In this document: in pieces, positions 1 to 8,983 of the stretch
Layout of the letters: every line of letters starts with the position of its first letter
Numbering within the stretch: the stretch's first letter is position 1
Source of the DNA: Coemansia sp. RSA 1804
Taxonomy: Eukaryota; Kickxellomycota; Kickxellomycetes; Kickxellales; Kickxellaceae
Assembly (NCBI GenBank): GCA_027578815.1
Contig: JANBTH010000853.1
Span: forward strand, 1-10,617
Direction: 5' to 3'
DNA: 10,617 nucleotides
Program-made: the position numbers and the translations under genes
The notes under the pieces: generated by a model
What the model was told of the DNA's origin: nothing
The model's input: the letters and a program-made list of their open reading frames with translations, nothing else
Databases searched by the model: none

Positions 1-3000
1 CGAGTCGTCCTGCAGAATGAACCGCCAGTGCACCATGAACGGTGACTCATCGTCCGTCACATAGTCAAAGTCAACCAGATTGTACATGTGGTACGCACGA
101 CGCACATACACCGCCAGCGCCGCCAGCCGGATGTACGGGTTTGCGTGGTACAAAAAGCTCTGCAACACGTCTGCCACGTAGTAGTTGGTGACCACGAGAT
201 CCTTGATTGCCTCGTAGCTGGGCGTGCGGTACTGCTCGCCGCTCCCATACACCGTCTCCGTCACCGACGACCGCAGAATATGCTCCATCTGTCGCTTCCG
301 CTCGTCCAACGACGGCACCTGGCACTGCAGCAGCATCTCGCGCGCCTTCAGCGCAACCTTGGCTGTTGCGCGTCCCGTCAGCGTGGCGGTGTACGCCTTC
401 AGCATCTCCTCGTACTTTGGATCCAGGCTGCCGCTCTGTGCGCTGACCGGGTGGATGGCGTCCAGAATCGACAGAACCGTCTTGTTCTTCATGCCCACGC
501 CCGCATGCGATATCATCGTCTGCACGATGGTCTCGGGCTCTGCGCGGTGCTTGTCGCGCAGCGCGAAGAATCCTTCCTCCTCGTTCGCTGCCTTTGCGAA
601 TATCTCCTCTGCGTCCATGTAGCGCTGCAGAAGCGAGATGAACACGTCCCGCTCGTGCATTACCAGTCCCTCCTTGTAGCTCTCAAGAACAGCTCTGATG
701 GGCGCAACTGTGGACGATAGAGTCACTGCGTCTGCAGGCGCAATGTCGCCGAGGAAGTTGTCAACCACGCTGAGCATCTCGTTAGCCGGGAACCCGCCGG
801 TGCTGAGCTTGTGCGCCTTGCTCAGCTCATCCTGGAGCGCTGCCGACAGCTTGGCTGGCAGTCTGCTGTTGAGTGCCGACAGCACCTCGCCGATCTCGAG
901 GAACGGCAGGTCGGGCTTGCGCAGAAGCTCGGTGATCTGCTCCAGCAGCTGAGTGGTCGGAACCGGCGAGTCGTAGCCGTCGAGGGCGTTTGTCAGCAGC
1001 GTGAGGCTACGCCGCAGCAGCTGGTGCGTCTTGGTTCCGTACGCCTGAGGCGGCCCGTACGCGGAGAGCTGGCCCTCAAACGGCTTGGCGTGCTTGACGC
1101 GCGACGGGTCGTCCAGCGTCAGAACGCCAATGACCTCGCCCGCAGACAGCGCCGCTCCTGGCTGCTTGACAAACTGAACCACGCCATCCTCGCTGGTCGT
1201 CAGCTGCATGTACATCTTCATCACCTCGATCTCCGCATACGCCTCGCCGCTCTTGACGTGCTCGCCAGAGTCGGCAAGGAACCGCACCAGCTTTCCGGGC
1301 GATGGCGACCGCAGCTGCGTGGGATCAACCTCCTCCTCGAGAAGACATGTGCGCTCGTCAACCAGAAGGCGAGTAGCGCCAACCTCGGGCTTCGTGTAGC
1401 ACGCGTGGCTCTTGCCGTCAAAGAGAACAAGTAGCCCGCCGTCGCTAAGCGGATGGACGTCCACCGAAACCTTGGACCCGTTGAGGAACAGAACCCATCC
1501 TTTGGGACCTGTGCGGTTGGCAATGAACCGGTACCGCACGCCCTCGTAGATAAACTCGATCTGGAACGTGGTGCGAAGAAGCTCCCTGCTAGGCGCCTGT
1601 CCCCGGTCCATCGCAGTCTTAAAGTCCGCCAGAAGCTGGCTGCACTCGGTCTCTGCCATGCATGCGGCACCGCAGATCACCGCCAGCTCAGGGTCCGGAC
1701 GCTCGGCCGTCAGATGCGCCGAGATCAGGCGATCAAGCCATGCGGTGGTAAACACATTGCTCCTAAAGTCGTTCATCTCCAGCAGCCGCACCAGGTACTC
1801 GACCGTTGTACGGAAGTCGCCGCGGATCGAGATCTCCTTCAGCGCCACCACCATTGCCTGCCTCGCCTGCTCGCGGTTCCCGCCATAAGCAAATATGTGT
1901 CCAAACTGCGAGTCTGCAAACTCGTGCAGTCCGCCGCTTGCCGACACCGAAAAGTAACCCCAGACGTTTGTGCTGCTACGGAAGTTGAGCGAGTGCATCA
2001 TTCCGCTGCTAGGCTTGAACCCGGCCTCTGGGTTTTCGGCCGTTATGCGCACTGCAATTACGTGGCCCTTTGGCCGGGGCTTGCGCTGCACCTCGCTCGA
2101 CTGTGGCGACGAGAACTCAAAGTCGATGGGCGATGTGCCCTTTGGGTCGAGTCCGTACAGAAGACGGATCTCGCGGATGTTGTGCAGCGGGATTCCCATC
2201 GCCACAAGCAGCTGCGCTGCGGGAAGATTGACGCCCGAAACCATCTCCGTCGTCGGGTGCTCGACCTGTAGACGCGGATTAAGCTCAAGGAAGTAGAACT
2301 TGTCGTCAGCCGGCGTGTAGAGGTACTCTACAGTTCCGGCGCTGACGTAGCCTACAAGGTTGGCCAGACGCACGGCGGCCTTCTCCATCTGCTCGAACGT
2401 GTCGGGCTTTGCAATGGTGACTGGCGCCTCCTCAATGATCTTCTGATGACGGCGCTGGACGGAGCAATCACGTCCGAACAGAGAGATAGCGTTGCCGTAC
2501 TGATCAGCAAGCACCTGCACCTCGAGATGGCGCGACTCGCCGGCGAGCTTCATGATGAAAATAGGCGACCCAGGAACCTCGGCCTGGCACTGGTAGAACG
2601 CCGACGCAAAATCAGCCTCCTTGCCCACCATGCGGATACCCTTACCGCCTCCACCCTCGCTGGCCTTGATCATCACCGGGAACCCAATGCGGGTAGCCTG
2701 CTTCAGACCCTCGTCCATGTTGTGCGTGGTTGCAGCGTGGTAGGCGTCGTCAGGAACCTCCAGATGGCCCAGCTCGTTGACCGACGTGTCGGTGATGCCG
2801 TCGCCGCTCCATGGCATGGTCGGGACCTTTGCATGCTGCGCAACAATGGTAGACGAGATCTTGTCACCAAGACTGCGCATGGCAGACCCCGGAGGACCGA
2901 TGAAAACGATCTTGCTCTTACTAGATCTGAGAGTCTCTGGCAGCAGTGGGTTTTCCGAAGCATGACCCCATCCTGCCCTACAATACTTGTCGTATTCGCC

Positions 3001-4182
3001 AGAGTAACAGAAGAGCGAAAAGGTTAAATAGCCAGCAGTAGCACAATGCAGTAAACAAGAATACCGGGATGTTAGTAGAAAGTCAAGAAAAGCTGTGGTG
3101 GCTGAAGTGGAGGAAAAGAAATGGGAGAAAATGAGAAGATGAACTAGTGCTACTTACCATACGGCCTACGATTAATGCCAAGTCAGTTCGGTCGGAAGAA
3201 GAGATGCACATACAAGAAAGCAAGAAGAAAATAGCAAAGACAACACGTTCGTTAGTCAGACGGTGGTTCTGGCAGAAAGAAGAAAAGAACCCAGAATGGA
3301 ACAGAAGCTTATATACTTACGTGAGCGCCTGTCCGCTCGGCCACATCGACAATAAGCTCGACGTTGGCGTAGTTGTTGTTGTTGGTTCCGCCAGGAACCT
3401 CGACATACTGGTCGGCCATGCGGATGTACTCGGCATTGACCTTGAGATCCTCAGGCGTAGCCATCACCACAAACTCGATTGCGCGCTCATCGCCAAACGT
3501 CGCATACGCCCATTGCCGCACGCTGCGGATCTCCTTGACCGCCGCAATACCGTTGTTGGCAATCAGGACGCGGGTGATGACTGTGTGGCCGCCGTGGTCC
3601 TTGACAAAGTCGCGCACCTTGCTGTTTGTCGCCGCCTCCACCGAGTTGCCGCCTACTTTGCGTGTCATTTGTGCAAGTAACAAGTATTCAAAAGTGCTGG
3701 AGTGTAAAAGTTTGTTTTAGTTGTACGTGTTAACGCTTGGTTGAGATGCCGTGGTATTTCGTCTTTTTCTTTCAGAAGAATAGAAGCAGGAATGCAAAAC
3801 GTCGTTCTCCCGAATCTCCTTTCCTCTGGTCTTTGGGCAGGGGCCTTGCTCCTGTTTGAATCGCAATTTCCCAAGACGAAGAAATGAAAGTAAACCCCCG
3901 GGCTTCTCTTCGTCTTCGACTTGTGTCAGAAATTTTTGATTGCAGTTACGAGATGATGTGGCAAATAGCCTTACATCTATCCAATTTTCTTTCCCACATT
4001 TGTCCTTGGGTCTGTTTTGCTGCTGCCAAAAGAAAATCCTGAGCATCTTTTGATCTCTGAAACAAGAAAGGAACGGCTAATAGCCTCCATTTCTATCAGC
4101 AGTGATACGCCCTGGTGATACGCCGCAAATCAGACAGACTCTACTTACCAACAAACTTTTCTATCAACTGAGGAACAGCCAT
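1..4182 (-). CDS. ACC1: Acetyl-CoA carboxylase, 5' half (fungal multidomain ACC1), partial
   Basis: Cytosolic biotin enzyme that carboxylates acetyl-CoA to malonyl-CoA, the committed step of fatty-acid synthesis. The model joins minus-strand exons 4182-4149, 3652-3321, 3165-3158 and 2977-1. It gives about 1117 residues with no stop codon; the family is about 2200 long, so the carboxyltransferase half lies beyond position 1. Visible in order: N-terminus MAVPQLIEKFVGGNSVEAA; biotin carboxylase with LIANNGIAAVKEIRSVR, the NNNNYANV stretch and AVWAGWGHASENP; the ATP-grasp glycine loop GGGGKGIR near residues 233-240; the catalytic ELNPRLQVEHP near 356-366; and the biotin carrier motif EVMKM with the biotinylated lysine at about residue 712 (codon 1218-1216). 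The start of the central domain follows, including a YVRRAY segment close to the window edge. The ATG at 4182 has A at -3 and G at +4. The first exon is inferred because its junction restores the family-like F-[IV]-G-G-N segment in frame. A shorter start at 3668 (MTRKVGG) is the alternative. Family identity is certain; the extreme N-terminus is about 75% sure. Confidence 0.97.
2978..3157 (-). other. ACC1: ACC1 intron 3 (180 nt)
   Basis: The donor GTAAGT (3157-3152) directly follows the microexon, and the acceptor TAG (2980-2978) precedes the codons for AGWGHASENP. The phase is 2, splitting the Trp codon TG|G. A TTTAAC branch-like site and a pyrimidine-rich stretch lie upstream of the acceptor. 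Confidence 0.9.
3158..3165 (-). other. ACC1: 8-nt coding microexon of ACC1
   Basis: On the minus strand the preceding exon ends at 3321 in phase 0 with Gly-Ala-His, followed by GTAAGT. The next large exon starts at 2977 with the last base of a Trp codon and then encodes AGWGHASENP. Eukaryotic ACC has AVWAGWGHASENP here, so the codons for Ala, Val and two bases of Trp are missing. They occur exactly once between the two exons, as GCCGTATG. This is preceded by a TAG acceptor, with a CTGAC branch-like site about 18 nt upstream, and followed directly by GTAAGT. Skipping it would shift the frame. Confidence 0.9.
3166..3320 (-). other. ACC1: ACC1 intron 2 (155 nt)
   Basis: The donor GTAAGT (3320-3315) follows the codons for ERTGAH. 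The acceptor TAG (3168-3166) leads into the microexon. A CTGAC branch-point match lies about 18 nt before the acceptor. The phase is 0. Reading through this intron gives three codons and then a stop. Confidence 0.9.
3653..4148 (-). other. ACC1: ACC1 intron 1 (496 nt), inferred
   Basis: The donor GTAAGT (4148-4143) follows a 34-nt exon encoding MAVPQLIEKFV plus one base of a Gly codon. The acceptor TAG (3655-3653) precedes GCGGC and restores GGNSVEAA in frame. The upstream CCAG acceptor near 3698 would put a stop codon in frame, so it is not used for this product. The intron contains an in-frame ATG at 3668, only 13 nt before its own 3' end, and a 10-bp direct repeat just inside the donor. The call rests on frame, donor quality and remembered family resemblance of the N-terminal segment; no transcript was seen. 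Confidence 0.72.
4102..4124. repeat. Tandem 10-bp direct repeat in ACC1 intron 1
   Basis: GTGATACGCC occurs at 4102-4111 and again at 4115-4124, a 13-bp period. It lies about 20 nt inside intron 1, downstream of the first coding exon of ACC1. A protein-binding site is possible, but no factor is assigned. Confidence 0.6.
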
Positions 4183-4310
4183 TTTCGGAATCGCAAAAAC
4201 TCTTTACTCTGGCTGCTACGTCTTTTTAGCTAGCAAACAAGCGTCTGTTGCTCTGTGGTGTACAAATAAGACAAAGCAGTAGTAGTTGCAGTGGTTCTAC
4301 TTTGGAGAAG

Positions 4311-4419
4311 ATTGGATCGCAGGTCCCCGTCCAAATAATAATAAAGTGATTAAATAAACAGAAGCGGAAGAGCAAGAATAGAAATTCCTCTGACTGTTGT
4401 GTGCAAGAGAAACAATTGG
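4311..4419 (-). promoter_or_regulatory. Candidate ACC1 promoter with two CCAAT boxes
   Basis: ATTGG on the plus strand, which is CCAAT read towards ACC1, occurs at 4311-4315 and 4415-4419. These are about 130 and 235 nt upstream of the ACC1 ATG at 4182, a usual distance for CCAAT-binding complex (HAP) sites in fungi. No convincing TATA box is seen between them and the start. Five-base motifs occur by chance, so this is suggestive only. Confidence 0.3.
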
Positions 4420-4569
4420 AATCCGCGCTGGTTTTCCCTTCTTTCTTATTTTAGGCTCGATTCGCTCGCTAGACTATGACACTACATAGAAGAAAAAAGG
4501 ACATTTGGTGACGTCCTCCAGAGAAAGCAGAGACATAGTCAGCCGTTGCTCGACGGTGTTTTAAACGCT

Positions 4570-4725
4570 TTAGTACCAAGGGTTTAATCTATTCAGTATC
4601 ACAAGCCAGACTCCAAAAAAAAACAGGATCATAGCGCAAAAAGGCAGCACTGTCACAAGCCAGCCATATCGCACTCCCTTCCTGCTCGTTGCACGGGCCA
4701 AATGCAGGCTGTTGCGTCTCCACAT
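4570..4725 (-). CDS. Possible small single-pass membrane protein (51 aa), unrecognised
   Basis: ATG at 4725 to TAA at 4572-4570. The product starts MWRRNSLHLARATSRKG, a basic arm with no acidic residue. A hydrophobic segment of about 25 residues follows (WLVTVLPFCAMILFFFGVWLVIL), and the tail is NRLNPWY. There is no Asp or Glu in the whole protein. That layout resembles small mitochondrial inner-membrane or tail-anchored proteins, but I do not recognise a family. Upstream on the same strand are TATAAAA (4972-4966), a GTAAGT donor (4851-4846) and a pyrimidine-rich acceptor ending CTCCTAG (4784-4782). These could frame a 70-nt 5' UTR intron. The Phe run comes from a 9-A tract, so a chance ORF remains likely. 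It lies 387 nt upstream of ACC1 in the same direction, so the splice signals could instead belong to the ACC1 5' UTR. Confidence 0.25.
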   Translation of the reverse strand: MWRRNSLHLARATSRKGVRYGWLVTVLPFCAMILFFFGVWLVILNRLNPWY

Positions 4726-5833
4726 ACACGCACAAACACACGCTTTTTGCAAACTGGTCTTTCCCGAAGCGGTCCAGCAGTCTAGGAGGAAAAACAAGAC
4801 CGCCTCTTCTTGTCTTTTTACAGGGCTGCCCCGCTGTTTACCAACACTTACGAACTAGTAGCTTTGACAAAGACGAGTACGTAATGCGAGGCGCTTCAAT
4901 AATGTAAAGAGTAGTAAATAGTGTTGCTTTTGAATTGCAGAAAAAGGAAATGAAGAGTTTTCAGTTTTTATAAGAGAAAAGACCTCAAAAGACAATAAAT
5001 GAAAAAGAAAAAACAAGAGTACCATCTGTTTCTTCAAAAAAGAAAATAACAGGTCGTCAGCTCTGACTTATAGTGTCCAGTTGCTGTGTCTTCCTCGTTG
5101 TTTGGGCAACAGAGGCGGAGACTCTTTTTTTCTTTTCCTACTGCACACAGCCGGGTTTTCGTCGCTTGCATCGACGATGTCATAGCAGTTTGAATGGGTT
5201 TCTCTCTCCGTCTGTTCGTCCGCGCCTATCGCAGTGACATCGCTTTTCCGCACAAGCAGCCAGGCCCAGCCAACAAGAGCGGCTTTTGCTTCTTTTGTGC
5301 GTGCTCTGGGTTCTGCCATGCACAGCGGGCGGCCCCACACACACACGCCTCCTCCTCTTCCCGCCACGTCCTCCATTTTTCTTTCCCACAGACACACAAT
5401 GCCCGGCTCTCAGTCTGAGCCAGAACGAAACTGTGCAAATGCTAGGCTAATACGCTGTTGCATCTCGAAACCCTATTTGCTAAACCACACATGTGGAACT
5501 TGTCGATACGTCCAGCAAAAGTGTTGGCTGGCTGGCCATTGTGATGGGGAAGAGGAGGGGTTCGTCCAGAATCAGCGCCCAATCAACCACCGTGCACGCA
5601 TCTCGCTTGCGCGCTCGTTCTTTGCTCAGGGTTCATGCGCCTGTAAAGGAAGGAAGGGAAATCTCCTCTGATCGACACTCTATCATATTTTCTGTGCCTT
5701 GAGCCCAACGAAAAGACCAAAATATAACGATACAAAAATCTCCACCTCGCATTTTTGTCCCAATCATAAATCCCTAGAAACGAAAAAGAGATCTGAAAAT
5801 TTTTTTACCAGCAAAAGCTAATTCGTGGCCTGA

Positions 5834-5862
5834 TTGATCATTGAAATGTTGTTAGTTGATCA
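5834..5862. repeat. Paired TTGATCA sites upstream of the PPR gene
   Basis: TTGATCA occurs at 5834-5840 and 5856-5862, 22 bp apart. That is close to two helical turns, so the palindromic TGATCA cores face the same side of the DNA. The sites lie about 175-205 bp before the ATG at 6038. They could be a binding site for a dimeric regulator; this is inference. Confidence 0.35.
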
Positions 5863-6037
5863 GCAATAAAACAAACGATAATAAGCGTCTGGGGATTAGC
5901 AGTGGAATAAAAGTAAAATCCAAAGCTACTGTTGATTGCGTTTTTCTTTGTTTCTGCTGACATTTCTGCTGCTGTTTATCTTTGAATTTAAACTTCCAGC
6001 CTGGATTTCTCAATTGACACGTTGCACTTTTGGCGAC

Positions 6038-8746
6038 ATGAAGCGCTTCCGGTTGCCTTCGGTCGCAACGACAGGGGTTATCAGGTTTGCAGCATCCTTA
6101 TCATCGCCTACAAACAGTGCGTCGTCGTCCTATGCGCGTTTTCTATGGCAGGCTACGTCGCCCGTGGCAAAGACAGAGGATCCGGTCTATTCCGCACCCG
6201 ATCTCTTTGGCAAGGCAATCAAAGAGATGTTTTTAGAAACACAAAGCGACCTGGCGATGCAGTCACCAGATGCCACAGACAAGTGCTTTGGTAAAAGAGC
6301 AAACAGAGCTGAATCACGTCTGCTGTTTCGACAGGCGCTTTCACAAAAGCTCGATATTGATATTGCGGACTATTCGGCAGCGCTGGAACTTGCTAATTCG
6401 GCGGCGGCTGATATTGATGCTGATGCTCAGGCGGAACCCCACAACAGGCTTCCTGTTCGGCGACACATCCTTGTTCGCGAGTTTGCGACTATCCTGCGGA
6501 GACTAAGTGTTAGCAGCTTTAACTCCGCCGATCTGGCCGACATGGCTGAATTTCCCGATATCGTGGCTCTTGCGGATGCGCGTTGTGAGGCGGCAGTGAT
6601 TGTTTCCGCCGCTTGGTCGCATTACTCCAAGATCAGAATGCGCTCAGATGCTGGCACTCTTATACGCCAGATCCCGATGCCTGCTATCTGTTTACTTGTT
6701 ACAGAGCTGGCTTTTATGGCCGGGGCCAAGGACTATAGGCGACGCTTTGAGAGGATTGTACAGATATTCGACGACTTTGTAAAATACGAACGTCCAATCC
6801 GTAGCCCCGTTCAGTTTGCAATGTATCTTCGCGCACTGAACAAGCTTGGTAGACACCAGCTTGTTGTCAGAGAATCCAATGCGTATTTTGCACAGCAGAA
6901 AGACCATACTGCTATAGCGCCTAGTCTAGTGATGGGTGTCAAACGCCAGGCCATCATTGCTTACTTTAAAGGCAATCGCCCAGACAGCGCTTTGGCCGAG
7001 TTTAAAAGCATTAAGGCGGATCAGAGATATGCTGCTAGCATAACACCACATGTCTACTCTTCTTTCCTAAGCGGAGCGCTTCATTCCAAGACGCTTCCGA
7101 ATATTACGCTCTACGAGTATCTTGAGGAAATGCTTAGCACTGTTTGCCAGCCAAGCTATCCTGAAACATCGCGCACTGGCTTGCTGAATGAGCTGCTGCA
7201 TACCGCTCATAAGGCAGACAATGCAGACTTTTTCTTCTACGTGTTTGAGCGATCCTTGGCGTGTGGAATTAAGCTGAACTACACGTCGTTTGGCATTCTT
7301 CTCCACTTTTCGTTTACCACGTACGCAACTGACGCACGACAGCTTTTCCAGCTATACGCGAGGATAATATCAAGTACGCCGAATCGAGAGATGATGAGTG
7401 CCCACATCTTTGCCATATTTATCAACAGCTTTGTGCGGATGCAGCGATCCGACTACGCCTTGTGCGCACTAAATGACTTGCGTGAACATCCAACAGCACA
7501 GCTTACCCCGCGCCACTCGTTTGCTCTATTTGACCACTATGCAGAACTTGGCATGGCCCAGAATTCACTCGATCTCTATCATATGATGTTTGATAGCGAC
7601 ACTCTGCAAGTACCATGGAAGGTGTGGATGTGCATCATCAGATCTGTCTGGAATGCCGATGCTTCATTATTAACATACGATTCGGCATGTGAGCAACAAT
7701 CACAAGGCGACGATCGGTCGTTAACTATGCGCGAGAGGCATGACTACTTGGTAGTGCGCATTGTGAACTGTGGGCGAGCTCATGGCATCAGGAGCATGTT
7801 TGGCGCCTTTCTCAAGCTCCACGCGTTATTCCCTACAAGCATAGCTTCTTTTGCGATGCTGTTTACCACAGCACATCGCATTGCTGAAAGGGATGCGTGG
7901 AGATCAGGATCGAGTCTACAGTGCGCATCTTCATCACAAGTAACATCACTAGCTACCGATGACTCGTGGATATACTCGCTTGTCGAACATTTGCGTACAG
8001 CTGCGAACTATTTGGTTCGCAGTTCTTCTCAGCTGCCAATTCCGCAGGAGCTTTACAGCAGGGCAATCTCTACATTTGCAATGCTTCATGACTACCAGTC
8101 AGCTCAGATGCTTTATAACCACATAGTTACGGTGGAGTCTATGGAGCCTACTGCGGACACTTTTGGTCTTCTTATGCGGGCATTTGTGGATGGTTCTGAC
8201 ATGAAGATGGCAACTGATACACTGAGTCAAGCTCGTAAAAACAAGGCTCCAATCACCGCCCTTACTGCAAATGCACTTATTCATGGATACTTTGCCACCA
8301 ATCAACCCGAGCAAGCACTAATGATATACTCGTATATTGCCGGTCGTCCATTGCCATTGCATGAGAATCCTGGTTATACAGGACTTATAGCCAATGCACC
8401 TGTTGACATCCACACGTACACGATGTTGGTTCTAAGGCTTGTTGAGTGCGGATACATTAAAGAGGCTATCATTGTATTTGACGATGCATTTACCTTGCTT
8501 CGCCAGGTGCCTAATCGGCTTTTGACCATGCTAGTTGCAGGTCTAGAGGATAGGATGCAGTTTGATACTGCCCAATTGTGTCTGCGACGCTACTACAAGA
8601 AGGTTGACCACGGCGATTCTGAATCTTCTTCACCGACTGATACCTTTGCTACAGCAGTGTCTGAAGCTCGGCTTCCGGTATCATACTTTGAAACACTTGT
8701 AGATCAAGAGGACCATTCTGAAAACCGGCAGGGACGCAGATATTAA
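6038..8746 (+). CDS. Pentatricopeptide (PPR)-type helical-repeat protein, probably mitochondrial (902 aa)
   Basis: A single uninterrupted ORF from ATG 6038 to TAA 8744-8746. The open frame extends upstream to 5936 but without an ATG, so 6038 (G at -3) is chosen. The first 45 residues (MKRFRLPSVATTGVIRF...) are rich in Arg, Ser and Ala, with no acidic residue before about position 47, as in a mitochondrial presequence. The rest is mostly alpha-helical with degenerate paired-helix repeats of roughly 35 residues. The clearest lie at about 449-525 (AIFINSFVRMQRSDYALCAL, SFALFDHYAELGMAQNSLDLYHMM) and about 680-860 (QSAQMLYNHIV, TFGLLMRAFVDGSDMKMA, ALIHGYFATNQPEQALMIYSYI, TYTMLVLRLVECGYIKEAIIVFDDA). 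PPR proteins bind organelle RNA and act in processing, stability or translation. Fungal members diverge quickly, so no ortholog is assigned. The RNA target cannot be read from this sequence. Confidence 0.85.
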   Translation: MKRFRLPSVATTGVIRFAASLSSPTNSASSSYARFLWQATSPVAKTEDPVYSAPDLFGKAIKEMFLETQSDLAMQSPDATDKCFGKRANRAESRLLFRQALSQKLDIDIADYSAALELANSAAADIDADAQAEPHNRLPVRRHILVREFATILRRLSVSSFNSADLADMAEFPDIVALADARCEAAVIVSAAWSHYSKIRMRSDAGTLIRQIPMPAICLLVTELAFMAGAKDYRRRFERIVQIFDDFVKYERPIRSPVQFAMYLRALNKLGRHQLVVRESNAYFAQQKDHTAIAPSLVMGVKRQAIIAYFKGNRPDSALAEFKSIKADQRYAASITPHVYSSFLSGALHSKTLPNITLYEYLEEMLSTVCQPSYPETSRTGLLNELLHTAHKADNADFFFYVFERSLACGIKLNYTSFGILLHFSFTTYATDARQLFQLYARIISSTPNREMMSAHIFAIFINSFVRMQRSDYALCALNDLREHPTAQLTPRHSFALFDHYAELGMAQNSLDLYHMMFDSDTLQVPWKVWMCIIRSVWNADASLLTYDSACEQQSQGDDRSLTMRERHDYLVVRIVNCGRAHGIRSMFGAFLKLHALFPTSIASFAMLFTTAHRIAERDAWRSGSSLQCASSSQVTSLATDDSWIYSLVEHLRTAANYLVRSSSQLPIPQELYSRAISTFAMLHDYQSAQMLYNHIVTVESMEPTADTFGLLMRAFVDGSDMKMATDTLSQARKNKAPITALTANALIHGYFATNQPEQALMIYSYIAGRPLPLHENPGYTGLIANAPVDIHTYTMLVLRLVECGYIKEAIIVFDDAFTLLRQVPNRLLTMLVAGLEDRMQFDTAQLCLRRYYKKVDHGDSESSSPTDTFATAVSEARLPVSYFETLVDQEDHSENRQGRRY

Positions 8747-8794
8747 ACGTGTAGTTTAATTGTAAATACATATTACAGTATTTTAGTTTGTAAA

Positions 8795-8810
8795 AATAAA
8801 ATAAAATAAT
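8795..8810 (+). terminator. Poly(A) signals of the PPR gene
   Basis: Overlapping AATAAA/ATAAAATAAA motifs about 50 nt after the stop codon, in an AT-rich stretch with TTTTAGTTTGTA just upstream. This fits a fungal 3' end-formation region. Confidence 0.5.
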
Positions 8811-8914
8811 GAAGCAATTAAGAGCTCAATAGATATAAAAGCACGACATTATTTTTGATTTGAAAACTCGACTATTAAATGTTATTATTCTAATATATTC
8901 TACATTTACGGCTA

Positions 8915-8983
8915 GGCAGATCTTGGTGAATGACCATCAGAACCTGGACCTAAGCCCAACACACATTACTCCTCAGATCCGCC
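8915..8983 (-). repeat. 9-bp inverted repeat closing a ~69-nt possible RNA hairpin
   Basis: Arms at 8915-8923 (GGCAGATCT) and 8975-8983 (AGATCCGCC). Read on the minus strand they pair over all nine positions with one G-U wobble; on the plus strand one A-C mismatch breaks the stem. A further TGGT/ACCA 4-bp hairpin sits just inside the 8915 arm. No known RNA family is recognised, and a degraded repeat is an alternative. Confidence 0.35.

Larger units (their letters stand above)
4183..6037. other. Divergent intergenic region between ACC1 and the PPR gene
   Basis: About 1.85 kb without a gene I can identify. It is less GC-rich than the ACC1 exons and contains many short pyrimidine and A-rich tracts, a 9-A run near 4616, and a short CA run near 5336-5345. 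CCAAT on the plus strand is present at 5579-5583 and 5760-5764. Open frames in 5068-5671 on both strands have no recognisable family resemblance. The one ORF with protein-like character is listed separately (4570-4725). Confidence 0.7.

Noticed and set aside
88..3027. Long open frames on both strands inside the ACC1 region
   Set aside because: These are shadow frames caused by the GC-rich third-position codon use of ACC1. The ACC1 frame itself reads the full conserved protein without a stop.
3309..3683. ACC1 starting with a non-ATG codon at 3683 and ending with VSI at 3309
   Set aside because: The start would be TTG, and the apparent end is intron read-through after the GTAAGT donor at 3320.
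4689..4907. Plus-strand frame with an acceptor-like TTTTTACAG at 4814-4822 and a possible last exon ending DKDEYVMRGASIM, with AATAAA near 4994
   Set aside because: No upstream exon, donor or family match could be found, and it competes with the opposite-strand reading. Not strong enough to list.
5399..5671. Plus-strand 90-codon Cys-rich ORF (CCISKPYLLNHTCGTCRYVQQKCW segment region) with A at -3
   Set aside because: It has no recognisable domain, lies in low-complexity promoter-like DNA and overlaps equally long opposite-strand frames. I cannot support it as a gene.
5936..6037. N-terminal extension of the PPR ORF with a hydrophobic leader (SLFLLTFLLLFIFEF)
   Set aside because: It has no ATG; only a TTG could start it. 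It looks like a pyrimidine-rich leader, or an intron end (CTGAC, then CTTCCAG near 5999), read through in frame.
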